Shown one piece after another: positions 1 through 6,220 of a DNA stretch of 7,319 nt. This DNA is from JANQIV01 sp050117315. GTDB taxonomy: Bacteria > Bacteroidota > Ignavibacteria > Ignavibacteriales > Melioribacteraceae. Within the stretch, counting starts at the first letter, position 1, and every line of letters starts with the position of its first letter. The notes under the pieces were generated by a model. That model was not told the DNA's origin. It saw nothing but the letters and a program-made list of their open reading frames with translations, and ran no database searches. The position numbers and the translations under genes are program-made. The stretch is taken from the NCBI GenBank assembly GCA_050117315.1, contig JASFMY010000193.1:1-7319 (forward strand), read 5' to 3'.

Positions 1-75
1 GATGATTATTCGATTTGCCGTTCCATTAATTTCTGTTGTACGGCACGAGACGATTAGTTTGTTTAGAACGCTCAT
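1..75 (-). CDS. 5' end of an unrecognised gene, running off the left edge
   Basis: An ATG on the minus strand at 75-73 opens a frame that stays open for 25 codons to the window edge (begins MSVLNKLIVSCRTTEI). The start is supported by a GGAGG Shine-Dalgarno sequence at 85-81, five bases from the ATG, the same spacing as the large nuclease gene. The visible residues are mixed polar and hydrophobic, with no Lys/Arg-plus-hydrophobic signal peptide, so the product is probably cytoplasmic. I do not recognise the family from 25 residues. It lies in the same direction as the two genes to its right, but about 490 bases of non-coding DNA and at least one terminator-like hairpin separate it from them, so it is probably its own transcription unit. 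The start is fairly secure; the function is unknown. Confidence 0.6.
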   Translation of the reverse strand, partial: MSVLNKLIVSCRTTEINGTANRIII

Positions 76-80
76 TGATT

Positions 81-85
81 CCTCC
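81..85 (-). promoter_or_regulatory. Ribosome binding site of the left-edge gene
   Basis: The minus strand reads CGGAGGAATCAATG, a five-base GGAGG core with a five-base spacer. This decides the start of the partial gene at 75. No clear -35/-10 pair could be assigned upstream of it. Confidence 0.6.
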
Positions 86-170
86 GTTTTTTTAGCTCCC
101 GTAATTTTCAATATTATTTTCCGGAAGCCGGTTAATAATTTGATTTTATTGCGATACTGTTTTTTATAAA

Positions 171-186
171 TCTCCTTAAAAGGAGA
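171..186. repeat. 16-bp palindrome with 7-bp arms
   Basis: TCTCCTT at 171-177 is the exact reverse complement of AAGGAGA at 180-186, around a two-base centre. It presents a Shine-Dalgarno-like AAGGAG on both strands, and no ATG follows at a usable distance on either strand. It could be a dimeric operator upstream of the left-edge gene, or chance. Confidence 0.35.
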
Positions 187-241
187 AGTGTTGGCGTTCT
201 TGTGTGAAAAAAATGTTCTTGTCATCTTTTTTAGAACGTAT

Positions 242-295
242 GAACAAATTTTTCAAAGAAACAATTTTTAAGTGGTATGGAACATTTGTTCTAAG
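242..295. repeat. Imperfect inverted-repeat intergenic element, copy A
   Basis: GAACAAAT at 242-249 is the exact reverse complement of ATTTGTTC at 284-291. The right half, 270-295, matches 5972-5997 at 21 of 26 bases, including the shared run AAGTGGTATG. The left end AACAAATTTT (243-252) matches 5940-5949 at 10 of 10. The two loci are 5.7 kb apart and both intergenic. The paired similarity at both ends, at similar spacing (C245 to G288, against C5942 to G5990), indicates two copies of one small element. Whether it is a MITE-like or REP-like repeat, or a conserved regulatory site, cannot be told from two copies. Confidence 0.5.
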
Positions 296-296
296 G

Positions 297-371
297 CTCC
301 CCGGTACGTCTACCTTGGAAGATTTGTTCCAATCCTCCCCGGTGCGCCTACCTTGGAAGATTTGTTCCATC
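297..371. repeat. Two tandem ~38-bp repeats with internal hairpins
   Basis: Copy 1 (297-334, 38 bp) and copy 2 (335-371, 37 bp) both run CTCCCCGGT...CTACCTTGGAAGATTTGTTCC and differ at only a few bases. A degraded third copy starts at 372 (CTTCTCCGGTG). The end of copy A of the inverted-repeat element (ATTTGTTCTAAGG, 284-296) resembles the unit's end and may be its source. Each unit can form two small hairpins: GGTA/TACC at 303-314 in copy 1 (GGTG/TACC, a G-U wobble, in copy 2), and TTGGAA/TTCCAA at 315-332 (TGGAA/TTCCA in copy 2). There are no unique spacers between units, so it is not a CRISPR array. Confidence 0.65.
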
Positions 372-566
372 CTTCTCCGGTGTATTTTTTGTCCGGAACG
401 CATGTTTACGTGTGATTGAAAATAATTCATATAAAAGTTTTTTTTCGTTTGCGGGAAATATAATTTTATCGTTTGTATCTGAAATTTCCGTTTTAGTACT
501 GTTTAGATTAGCAAAAAGTGTTTATGACTTACATCTATATGTTTTCAATTGTAAGTTAATTAAATT

Positions 567-716
567 CTAACCAGTGTACAATAAAATAAAGGAAACATTC
601 TTAAAAAAAATGCTTCCTTGGCATAATTTATAAAAATAAATACCGCTGCCGAAATTGGCTGCATTCCATGTTTCATCATAAATTTCTGCCTCGCGATCTT
701 CCTTTACTAAAAATAA
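567..716 (-). pseudogene. Remnant of a T9SS type A C-terminal sorting domain
   Basis: Between a TAA at 719-717 and a TAG at 569-567, the minus strand has 49 open codons without a start codon. The middle reads ETWNAANFGSGIYFYKL (codons from 677 down to about 627). That is the last third of a T9SS type A sorting domain: compare SVEFNASHLPSGVYLYRI in the TPR protein and the ASGMYIYRF segment of the nuclease in this window. The upstream NPFNP part is absent, and the tail has lost the usual basic KKMLLLK ending (it reads FKNVSFILLYTG). There is no ATG or ribosome binding site for it, and the nuclease terminator stands directly upstream, so it is not expected to be translated. I read it as the leftover 3' end of a former cargo gene. 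The SG-x-Y-x-Y-K core in the right order and frame makes chance unlikely, but the fragment is short. Confidence 0.6.
578..619 (-). terminator. Possible second intrinsic terminator (minus strand)
   Basis: Arms 589-599 and 609-619 pair over 11 bases with one A/C mismatch in the plus sequence (595 against 613). In the minus-strand RNA that mismatch becomes a G-U wobble, so the stem is continuous there. The loop is nine bases. On the minus strand the stem is followed by TTATTTTATTG (588-578), a U-rich tail; there is no such tail on the plus side. It overlaps the 3' part of the sorting-domain remnant, so it may be a back-up terminator for the nuclease gene or the original terminator of the decayed gene. 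Confidence 0.5.
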
Positions 717-728
717 TTAGTCAAAATC

Positions 729-761
729 AAATCCCCGAAATTTCAAATATTCCGGGGATTT
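729..761 (-). terminator. Intrinsic terminator of the nuclease gene
   Basis: Arms 729-741 and 749-761 pair over 13 bases around a seven-base loop, with a CCCCG/CGGGG core. The only plus-strand mismatch (A738 against C752) becomes a G-U wobble in the minus-strand RNA. The stem ends in AUUU and is followed by GATTTTGA, a moderate U-rich tail. It lies 50 bases past the nuclease stop codon. The core is shared with the hairpin that follows the TPR gene. Confidence 0.7.
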
Positions 762-810
762 AAGAGAAAACCTCCGGCTTTTCAACAGCCTGAGACTCGT
801 CTCTGCTTTT

Positions 811-3800
811 TTATTTCAGCAAAATCATTTTATATGATTTTACCAATTTTGAACTCTGGAACCTGTAAATATACATACCGCTTGCAACCCTACTGCCATG
901 GTTATCCCTACCATTCCATACAGCTTGATGATAACCGGCATCAAACTCTCCTTTAACGAGTGTTTTAACTAATTGACCAAGCGAGTTATAAATATCGATC
1001 CGTATATTGTCTGTTACTGGAAGCTGGAAGTTGATAGTTGTAGATGGGTTAAACGGGTTCGGGTAATTCTGTTCCAACATATACTCCTCAGGTAGAACAG
1101 TCTCAGCCGCAGCTTCGCTGCTGTTTTTCGCCATATTTATAGCGGGCAATTCAACATCACCTCCGTTAAAGTAACTATCAAGGCTTAACTCGGTTCCAAC
1201 TCCAACCTGAACATTTTTAGCCCAGAAAGCTCCTGTAGCTTTCGATTTAAGTGTAATCCATATTGTTCCGTTAGGCGCATAGAAGTTGGCAAAAACCGTA
1301 TTGCTTATACCGATCTGAACGGCCTTATATCTCGATAGTACCCATCCGCTGTTTTTGTCTGTTCCCTCAACATAAAATATAATATCAGATGCACCAATAG
1401 AAGCGCTTTCCGACGGCCCTATGTAAGCCAGCAAATCGGAATCGAATCTTTCTTCGACCCTTATTTCAGTCGGTGCTAGGAACAATAATTTTGCTCTGAT
1501 ACATGCTTTAATACTTTTTACATTGTAGGTGCCGCCTGTAAATATGAGCACTCCTTTATAATAAACATTTATATCTTCGTAATTTCCGGCGTCAATTACT
1601 AATGTGTCTTTTGTTCCGACTTTAACGTCGTCATTTCCCGGTTCAGCTTCATAGAACTCCGGCAATGTTGTGAGAATCGGCAATTCTAAAGGTGATATTT
1701 CATCTCCATTAATAGCGCCTTTGTTATCAAGTTCGTTAAAATATACATCGCCGTCTACTACACTTTTTTTCTTTAGTTTTACTCTATTTGCTTTTATTTC
1801 ATATTCAGCCGGTGTAGTTACTTTACTCCCAACCGAAACTTCAACTCCTGCATTCAATTCATGTCCGTCACTGATATTGTTAACAAAAACGTTTCCGGAT
1901 AGAATTTTGGAATATGTTTTAAGCCATACACTATTTGTTGCGAATATTACAGTATTAGCAATTTGGTCGGGCGGCTGTAAGAACAAGACCAAACCGTCAT
2001 GGTCGGAGCAGCGGAGAGCAGTTGTGTAGTCACTGTCGAAAGTATAAGGCACATCTGAATTGCCTCTTGAATAAGCAGCACCTGTAAAAAAAGGTTCAAG
2101 GGTTGATGATGTAAGTATGTGATCAAGAACCTGTGCGTCGCCTTCATAACTATAAGAATATTGTTCGGCCGGCGATAAAGATGTTACTTGATTGGTTAAA
2201 TTCGGGTTAACAATATCAACACCGGGTAACAGCGCACCGAGTGAATCAAGATTACCAGTTAGCTGCCCTAATATATCCGCATATCCGTCCGTGAATTGAT
2301 AAGCATTAAAATCCCCTGTTACAACAAGATGAATATCCGGGCGATCGGTCTGCAGCTCTTGTATTCTCTCCGAAATCCAATATGCCTGTTCATATCTTTT
2401 TAATCTCACGCGTGTACTGTCGGAACCGTCTATACCGCTGAATGAACGGTTGTGTATTACCATAACGGTTATAGGAAAAGGCGTGCCGTTCGACATAATA
2501 TCCGCCTCAAGAATTAACGGGGGCCTGTCGTGCAGCAATGAACCGTCATAACTGAAAGTAACATCTTTCCCTATCTGCGTTACGGAATCAACAACAACCG
2601 AGCTGCGCACCATAAATCCCACGTCAATTCCGCCAACGTCATTCCCCTCTTCAAGATAAGGAGTATAAACTATAGACGGGTCGTCGGTGCTTATTCTATT
2701 TGCCAATGCCTGTAATGTGCTCAAGTTTTCAACTTCCTGTACGGCAAGTATTTCGGGAGCTCCCAGAACTTCACGAATCTGCAGCGAGAGTTTTATTAAC
2801 CTGTCGTTAAAATCCGAATCGCCCTCAAACAATCTATACATATTTTGAGTAGCAATTGAAACTTCGCCTTCTTCTTTTGCCCTAACAGGGACTAATTCGC
2901 TCACCCCGCTGTATGTAAGAGTGCTCGGCAGCAGTGTATATTCACCGTATGCATATGTTAATACTCCTTCTGCATTTATAATTTCGGCTTCTGCAGGTAT
3001 TGATACATCGGTAAAACCCAGCGCGTCGGGATTCATATAAAAGACTTCAGGGTTTCCGTCCCAAACCGGAAGGCCCGGTAAACCCGGGTAAACAATACCG
3101 GGTTCGCGGTAAGCCCTATCGGGCCCGGCAATAACGGGTACATCGCCGTATTGATCGGTTGGTCCGCTGGCTATTCCGTCACTGAACCTAACAAGCATAC
3201 CTTCATATCTCTCAATTGCATTTGCCGGCTGCGGCTGATTGGGTGAAGGAGTGTTTTCATCAAATACAATATATGACGGCAAGGTTATACCCGAAGCTGT
3301 AACCGTAATTTCCGTAACATCAATAATTTCAGTTAATTCGTAATATTCCGTAACCGTACCGGTTACGTTAACTAAATCACCAACAGCAACTGTTGGAGTA
3401 GAACCGGTATAAACAAATATTCCGTCCGAGGTTTCCGGATCATTATCGGTACTGTCAATTTGTGTCATCATAAAGAACCCGTTGTATGTTACGCCTGTAA
3501 CAACATTGCCAGCTGTAATTACGGTACTATCTGCAAAAGGAGATACAAGACCGCTTCCCTGGATTTCATAAATTCTTGCAAATACCGGCGGCGGCGGACC
3601 AACATTCTCAGCCCCGGGAGTCGGGACGTATTGACCGTACGTGCTTGTGTTTCGTTTACCGCCGTCCCCGTTTGGAATTCTTTGGTTGGAATGATTATCC
3701 TTATCACCGGCAGAGTTTTCATTTACCTGCGGCTCACCGCTGTTTAAGAGTATAAGCAAGCCTGAATCATCGTCATCATCGGTGTCATAAACAATAGCAT

Positions 3801-5838
3801 CAACTAAGTTGTTGGTTGTTACCGCCGTTCCGTTCGGGAAGTCATCGGCATCACCTTCATAAAGAGCTGCAGCGTCTGCACCGTTTTGCAGCACACCGTT
3901 TCCGAATATTAAACCGGGTGTAGGAGTAACCCCGCTGTTCCCCATTAAGAAATAACCGTTTGCATCGGTTGTATAACCGTCAAGATCAAATGCCGAATAA
4001 GAAACATCCCCGTTACCATTAAATAAAACAAGAACAAGACCGTCCAGCGAAGTATTGCCAGTTCCGCCGTCAAAGAGTTCAATGAATTCGAGTACATCCG
4101 AACTTGGCGTATCGGAATCCAATTCGTTAATTACAACATCTGTAGCAATCTGAACATTGCTCGCCCCGGGAGTCGGCAATTGCTGAACATAGGTACTAGT
4201 AACAAGCGGATCTCCGCCGTTCGGTACGCGGGCATTGGAGTGATTATCTTTATCGCCAGCGCCAGCTTCATTCACCTGGGACTGCCCAGGGGTTAGTACA
4301 TCCAGTAAACCGGAATCATCCGAATCATCTGTGTCATAAACAATTGCATCAATAATATTCGAAGCGGTTACGGCCGTACCGTTGGGAAAGTCGGCTGCAT
4401 CGCCAAAATATAAAGCCGCTGCATCCGCACCGTTCTGCAAGGTATTACCGGAAAACGTTAAACTTGGAGTGGGTACAACATCCGGATTACCAATCAAGAA
4501 ATACCCGTCTACATCTGTTGAGTAACCGTCAAGGTCGTAAGCCGCATAAGACACATCGCCGTTCCCGTTATACAGCACAAGAACCAGGCTGTCAAGCGGA
4601 GTGTTGCCCAATCCGCCGTCATATAATTCTATGAATTCGAGTGCATCGGTGCCCGGAGTATCGGAATCAATTTCATTAATTACAACCGTGCTTGATTGAA
4701 TTACGTTTGAAGCTCCGGGAGTTGGAGCCTGCTGAACGTATGTATCCGTATCAAGCTGAACACCGCCGTCCGGAACACGTGAGTTTGAATGATTATCTTT
4801 GTCGTTTTCACCGTCCTCATTAACTTGCGGCTGGCCGGAGTTTATTAATATTAATAACCCGGCATCGTCGCTGTCATCGGTATCATAAACTATAGCGTCA
4901 ACCAGGTTGTCTGTTGATACTGGAGTATCGGTCGGATAATCCGCTGCATCACCAACATGAATAGCAACGGCATCTGCCCCGTTCTGCAAAGTGTTGCCGG
5001 GAAATGTTAAACTTGGAGTAGGAACAACATCCGGATTACCCATCAAGAAAAACCCGTTTGCATCTGTTGAGTAACCGTCAAGATCAAAGGCTTCATATGA
5101 AGCATCGTCACTGCCGTTATAAAAAACAACAACCAAACTGTCCAGCGCCGTATTCCCCACACCGCCGTCATAAATTTCTATGAATTCCAGGGCATCCGTT
5201 CCGGGTGTATCGGAATCAACTTCATTAATAAAAACGAATGTTGCCGGGCCGCCTGTATCTACCGTATGCGAGCCTAACCCGTCGAATGTATCTTCTGCAT
5301 ATCCGTCCCATTCAACGGAAGGATCGAACGTATCTGTTTCATCCGTATCACCTGCAATCACATTGGATTTGCGCCGGAGAGTATTATTCTGCGTAGATAC
5401 GAGACCTGAGCCCCATTCTGAACCGGGATCGGTTCCAACCTGCCCTATCACGTCTATTATTGTAGCGTCTTTGAGCAGGACAACCGCATCATCACCGTTA
5501 AACCAGCCGGAACCGTTTTGCTGGTCTGCTTCTGCAATAATCGCAGCGTCTGCCGACGAATGAGCAATAACAAAAACATCGCCGTCACTTATCGTCCCGG
5601 TTAAATTTATAGTTAAACCGGGAGAAGAACTGCCGTTAAAATACATCTCTAAAGTATACGATCCCGAAGCAAGATCAATTGATGCTCCTGTACCGTTAAA
5701 AATTTCAATTGCTTTGTTGTATGAACTGCCTTCAATATATTCCGAAATGAACAGCTCCGATTGTGCCAATAACGGCAGGGGTAATGTAAAAAGAATAACA
5801 AGCATTATAAATTTTCTAAATTTGAAAGATATTTCCAT
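811..5838 (-). CDS. Secreted ExeM/NucH-type endonuclease with T9SS sorting domain
   Basis: A 1675-residue surface or extracellular nuclease that should hydrolyse phosphodiester bonds in extracellular DNA in a metal-dependent way. Domains in order: a Sec signal peptide (residues 1-25/26, hydrophobic MLVILFTLPLPLLA); a lamin-tail domain (about 28-195, starting LFISEYIEGSS); three tandem 183-residue lamin-tail-like repeats (204-752); a YhcR-type OB-fold (from 753, IYEIQGSG...TSDGIFVYTG); and an EEP nuclease domain (about 994-1288). The EEP motifs are all present: TQN at N999, QE at E1035, IHN at H1129, GDFN at D1176/N1178, LDH at D1239, and SDHD at 1279-1281. Next comes a bactofilin-like beta-rich region (about 1295-1565), then a T9SS type A sorting domain (1591-1675, NYPNPFNP to MILLK). 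The lamin-tail/OB/EEP order is that of ExeM/NucH nucleases, which are usually much shorter; the repeats and the beta-rich domain account for the extra length. The ATG has a perfect AAGGAGG five bases upstream. It appears monocistronic, with terminators on both sides. Likely roles are nutrient or phosphate scavenging and biofilm DNA turnover. Confidence 0.9.
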   Translation of the reverse strand: MEISFKFRKFIMLVILFTLPLPLLAQSELFISEYIEGSSYNKAIEIFNGTGASIDLASGSYTLEMYFNGSSSPGLTINLTGTISDGDVFVIAHSSADAAIIAEADQQNGSGWFNGDDAVVLLKDATIIDVIGQVGTDPGSEWGSGLVSTQNNTLRRKSNVIAGDTDETDTFDPSVEWDGYAEDTFDGLGSHTVDTGGPATFVFINEVDSDTPGTDALEFIEIYDGGVGNTALDSLVVVFYNGSDDASYEAFDLDGYSTDANGFFLMGNPDVVPTPSLTFPGNTLQNGADAVAIHVGDAADYPTDTPVSTDNLVDAIVYDTDDSDDAGLLILINSGQPQVNEDGENDKDNHSNSRVPDGGVQLDTDTYVQQAPTPGASNVIQSSTVVINEIDSDTPGTDALEFIELYDGGLGNTPLDSLVLVLYNGNGDVSYAAYDLDGYSTDVDGYFLIGNPDVVPTPSLTFSGNTLQNGADAAALYFGDAADFPNGTAVTASNIIDAIVYDTDDSDDSGLLDVLTPGQSQVNEAGAGDKDNHSNARVPNGGDPLVTSTYVQQLPTPGASNVQIATDVVINELDSDTPSSDVLEFIELFDGGTGNTSLDGLVLVLFNGNGDVSYSAFDLDGYTTDANGYFLMGNSGVTPTPGLIFGNGVLQNGADAAALYEGDADDFPNGTAVTTNNLVDAIVYDTDDDDDSGLLILLNSGEPQVNENSAGDKDNHSNQRIPNGDGGKRNTSTYGQYVPTPGAENVGPPPPVFARIYEIQGSGLVSPFADSTVITAGNVVTGVTYNGFFMMTQIDSTDNDPETSDGIFVYTGSTPTVAVGDLVNVTGTVTEYYELTEIIDVTEITVTASGITLPSYIVFDENTPSPNQPQPANAIERYEGMLVRFSDGIASGPTDQYGDVPVIAGPDRAYREPGIVYPGLPGLPVWDGNPEVFYMNPDALGFTDVSIPAEAEIINAEGVLTYAYGEYTLLPSTLTYSGVSELVPVRAKEEGEVSIATQNMYRLFEGDSDFNDRLIKLSLQIREVLGAPEILAVQEVENLSTLQALANRISTDDPSIVYTPYLEEGNDVGGIDVGFMVRSSVVVDSVTQIGKDVTFSYDGSLLHDRPPLILEADIMSNGTPFPITVMVIHNRSFSGIDGSDSTRVRLKRYEQAYWISERIQELQTDRPDIHLVVTGDFNAYQFTDGYADILGQLTGNLDSLGALLPGVDIVNPNLTNQVTSLSPAEQYSYSYEGDAQVLDHILTSSTLEPFFTGAAYSRGNSDVPYTFDSDYTTALRCSDHDGLVLFLQPPDQIANTVIFATNSVWLKTYSKILSGNVFVNNISDGHELNAGVEVSVGSKVTTPAEYEIKANRVKLKKKSVVDGDVYFNELDNKGAINGDEISPLELPILTTLPEFYEAEPGNDDVKVGTKDTLVIDAGNYEDINVYYKGVLIFTGGTYNVKSIKACIRAKLLFLAPTEIRVEERFDSDLLAYIGPSESASIGASDIIFYVEGTDKNSGWVLSRYKAVQIGISNTVFANFYAPNGTIWITLKSKATGAFWAKNVQVGVGTELSLDSYFNGGDVELPAINMAKNSSEAAAETVLPEEYMLEQNYPNPFNPSTTINFQLPVTDNIRIDIYNSLGQLVKTLVKGEFDAGYHQAVWNGRDNHGSRVASGMYIYRFQSSKLVKSYKMILLK
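3583..5229 (-). repeat. Three tandem 549-bp units encoding lamin-tail-like repeats
   Basis: Units at 5229-4681, 4680-4132 and 4131-3583 encode residues 204-386, 387-569 and 570-752, an exact 183-codon period. Each starts INE(V/I/L)DSDTP and contains LEFIE(I/L)(Y/F)DGG, DLDGY(S/T)TD, LQNGADA, DAIVYDTDD, DKDNHSN and PTPGA(S/E)N. The PTPGASN end and the LEFIEL start fit the lamin-tail (LTD) family. The units are alike in protein but differ at many third codon positions, so the duplication is old and kept by selection rather than recent slippage. The third unit is the most divergent and ends in a GPPPP linker before the OB-fold. The Asp-rich stretches may bind calcium; that is inference. Confidence 0.85.
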
Positions 5839-5843
5839 TAGAA

Positions 5844-5850
5844 CCTCCTT
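5844..5850 (-). promoter_or_regulatory. Ribosome binding site of the nuclease gene
   Basis: The minus strand reads AAGGAGG followed by TTCTA and the ATG at 5838-5836. This near-perfect Shine-Dalgarno sequence fixes the start, which is also the one that gives a complete signal peptide. Confidence 0.8.
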
Positions 5851-6124
5851 TTGGTTTGGATTATTAATTAATTGTTTTATTTACCTTCTACATGAAAAAA
5901 GTAATCCCGTGAAACGGAATTAACCGGGAAATGAGAAAAAACAAATTTTATAGCTCAATGAACTGGATTAAAAGTGGTATGATAAATTTGCTATAAGTAA
6001 AGCTATATGCAATTTAAATTATTATTAATAATATATTAATTTATTTAAAACTCAGTGGAAAAGCAATTTTACCGACTTTACCGGGATTATTGCAAAAGTT
6101 AAAAAGCTAAATACGGGACATATA
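5851..6124 (-). other. Intergenic region and leader upstream of the nuclease gene
   Basis: About 270 very AT-rich bases that must contain the nuclease promoter. No convincing sigma-70-type or Bacteroidetes-type (TTTG/TAnnTTTG) pair could be assigned. Visible items: copy B of the inverted-repeat element at 5940-5997; a weak inverted repeat at 5905-5929 (TCCCG and CGGGA) that competes with a small CCGT/ACGG hairpin at 5907-5917, both in the probable 5' leader; and TATAGCT at 5949-5955 facing AGCTATA at 6001-6007. There is no coding frame of note. Confidence 0.45.
5940..5997. repeat. Imperfect inverted-repeat intergenic element, copy B
   Basis: The ends match copy A at 242-295: AACAAATTTT at 5940-5949 is identical, and 5972-5997 matches 21 of 26 bases. 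Here the inverted arms are CAAATTT at 5942-5948 and AAATTTG at 5984-5990. The interior differs more. It sits upstream of the nuclease gene, between that gene and the terminator of the TPR gene. Confidence 0.5.
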
Positions 6125-6175
6125 AAATCCCCGAAATCTTTATGCTAACGGCACAAATAAAGATTCCGGGGACTT
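6125..6175 (-). terminator. Strong intrinsic terminator after the TPR/T9SS gene
   Basis: Arms 6125-6143 and 6157-6175 pair over 19 bases around a 13-base loop. Both plus-strand mismatches are A/C (6127 with 6173, and 6134 with 6166), so both become G-U wobbles in minus-strand RNA. The stem is therefore continuous only for a minus-strand transcript, which points to the TPR gene as the terminated unit. The minus strand ends in TTTTATATG. The core CCCCGGAAT...TTTCGGGGATTT is shared with the hairpin after the nuclease gene. Confidence 0.75.
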
Positions 6176-6195
6176 AGTGAACTACAATTTTTCTT

Positions 6196-6220
6196 CTGTC
6201 TCCTATCTACTATCTCCTAT
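6196..6220. repeat. Short direct repeat spanning the TPR gene stop codon
   Basis: CTGTCTCCTAT (6196-6206) and CTATCTCCTAT (6210-6220) match 10 of 11 bases, separated by three bases. The second copy includes the TAG stop of the TPR gene. On the minus strand each copy offers an AGGAG, but no start codon follows within range. It is probably low-complexity purine-rich DNA. Confidence 0.5.

Larger units (their letters stand above)
76..566. other. AT-rich intergenic stretch with repeats and no supported gene
   Basis: About 490 bases with no coding region I can support. The short open frames on either strand across 176-430 merely translate the tandem repeats and lack ribosome binding sites placed for their ATGs. 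What is visible: a 16-bp palindrome at 171-186, an imperfect inverted-repeat element at 242-295, two ~38-bp tandem repeats at 297-371 with a degraded third start to about 380, and featureless AT-rich DNA at 400-566. The promoter of the left-edge gene should lie in 86-170, but no consensus pair stands out. Confidence 0.55.

Noticed and set aside
270..295. Sigma-54 promoter (TGGTATG...TTTG), also at 5972-5997
   Set aside because: The distance from GG to the G(C/T) element is two bases longer than the -24/-12 consensus allows, and no plus-strand gene lies downstream of either site.
297..380. CRISPR array
   Set aside because: Units abut directly without unique spacers, number only two to three, and there is no cas gene.
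176..430. An 84-codon minus-strand frame and a 71-codon plus-strand frame (204-419)
   Set aside because: Both mostly translate the tandem repeats and the inverted-repeat element, have no suitable ribosome binding site and no recognisable domain.
423..600. Open minus-strand frame of about 57 codons ending in the repeat region (about 347-525)
   Set aside because: It has no start codon or ribosome binding site, is AT-rich, and its end runs into the tandem repeat; no family resemblance.
786..812. Plus-strand terminator (GAGAC/GTCTC then six T)
   Set aside because: The stem has only a two-base loop, no plus-strand gene precedes it, and it overlaps the nuclease stop codon; probably chance.
5180..5563. 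Long plus-strand frame inside the nuclease gene, and similar frames at 1670-2029, 3460-3747 and 1947-2147
   Set aside because: They are shadows of the well-supported nuclease frame, with no ribosome binding sites or domains.
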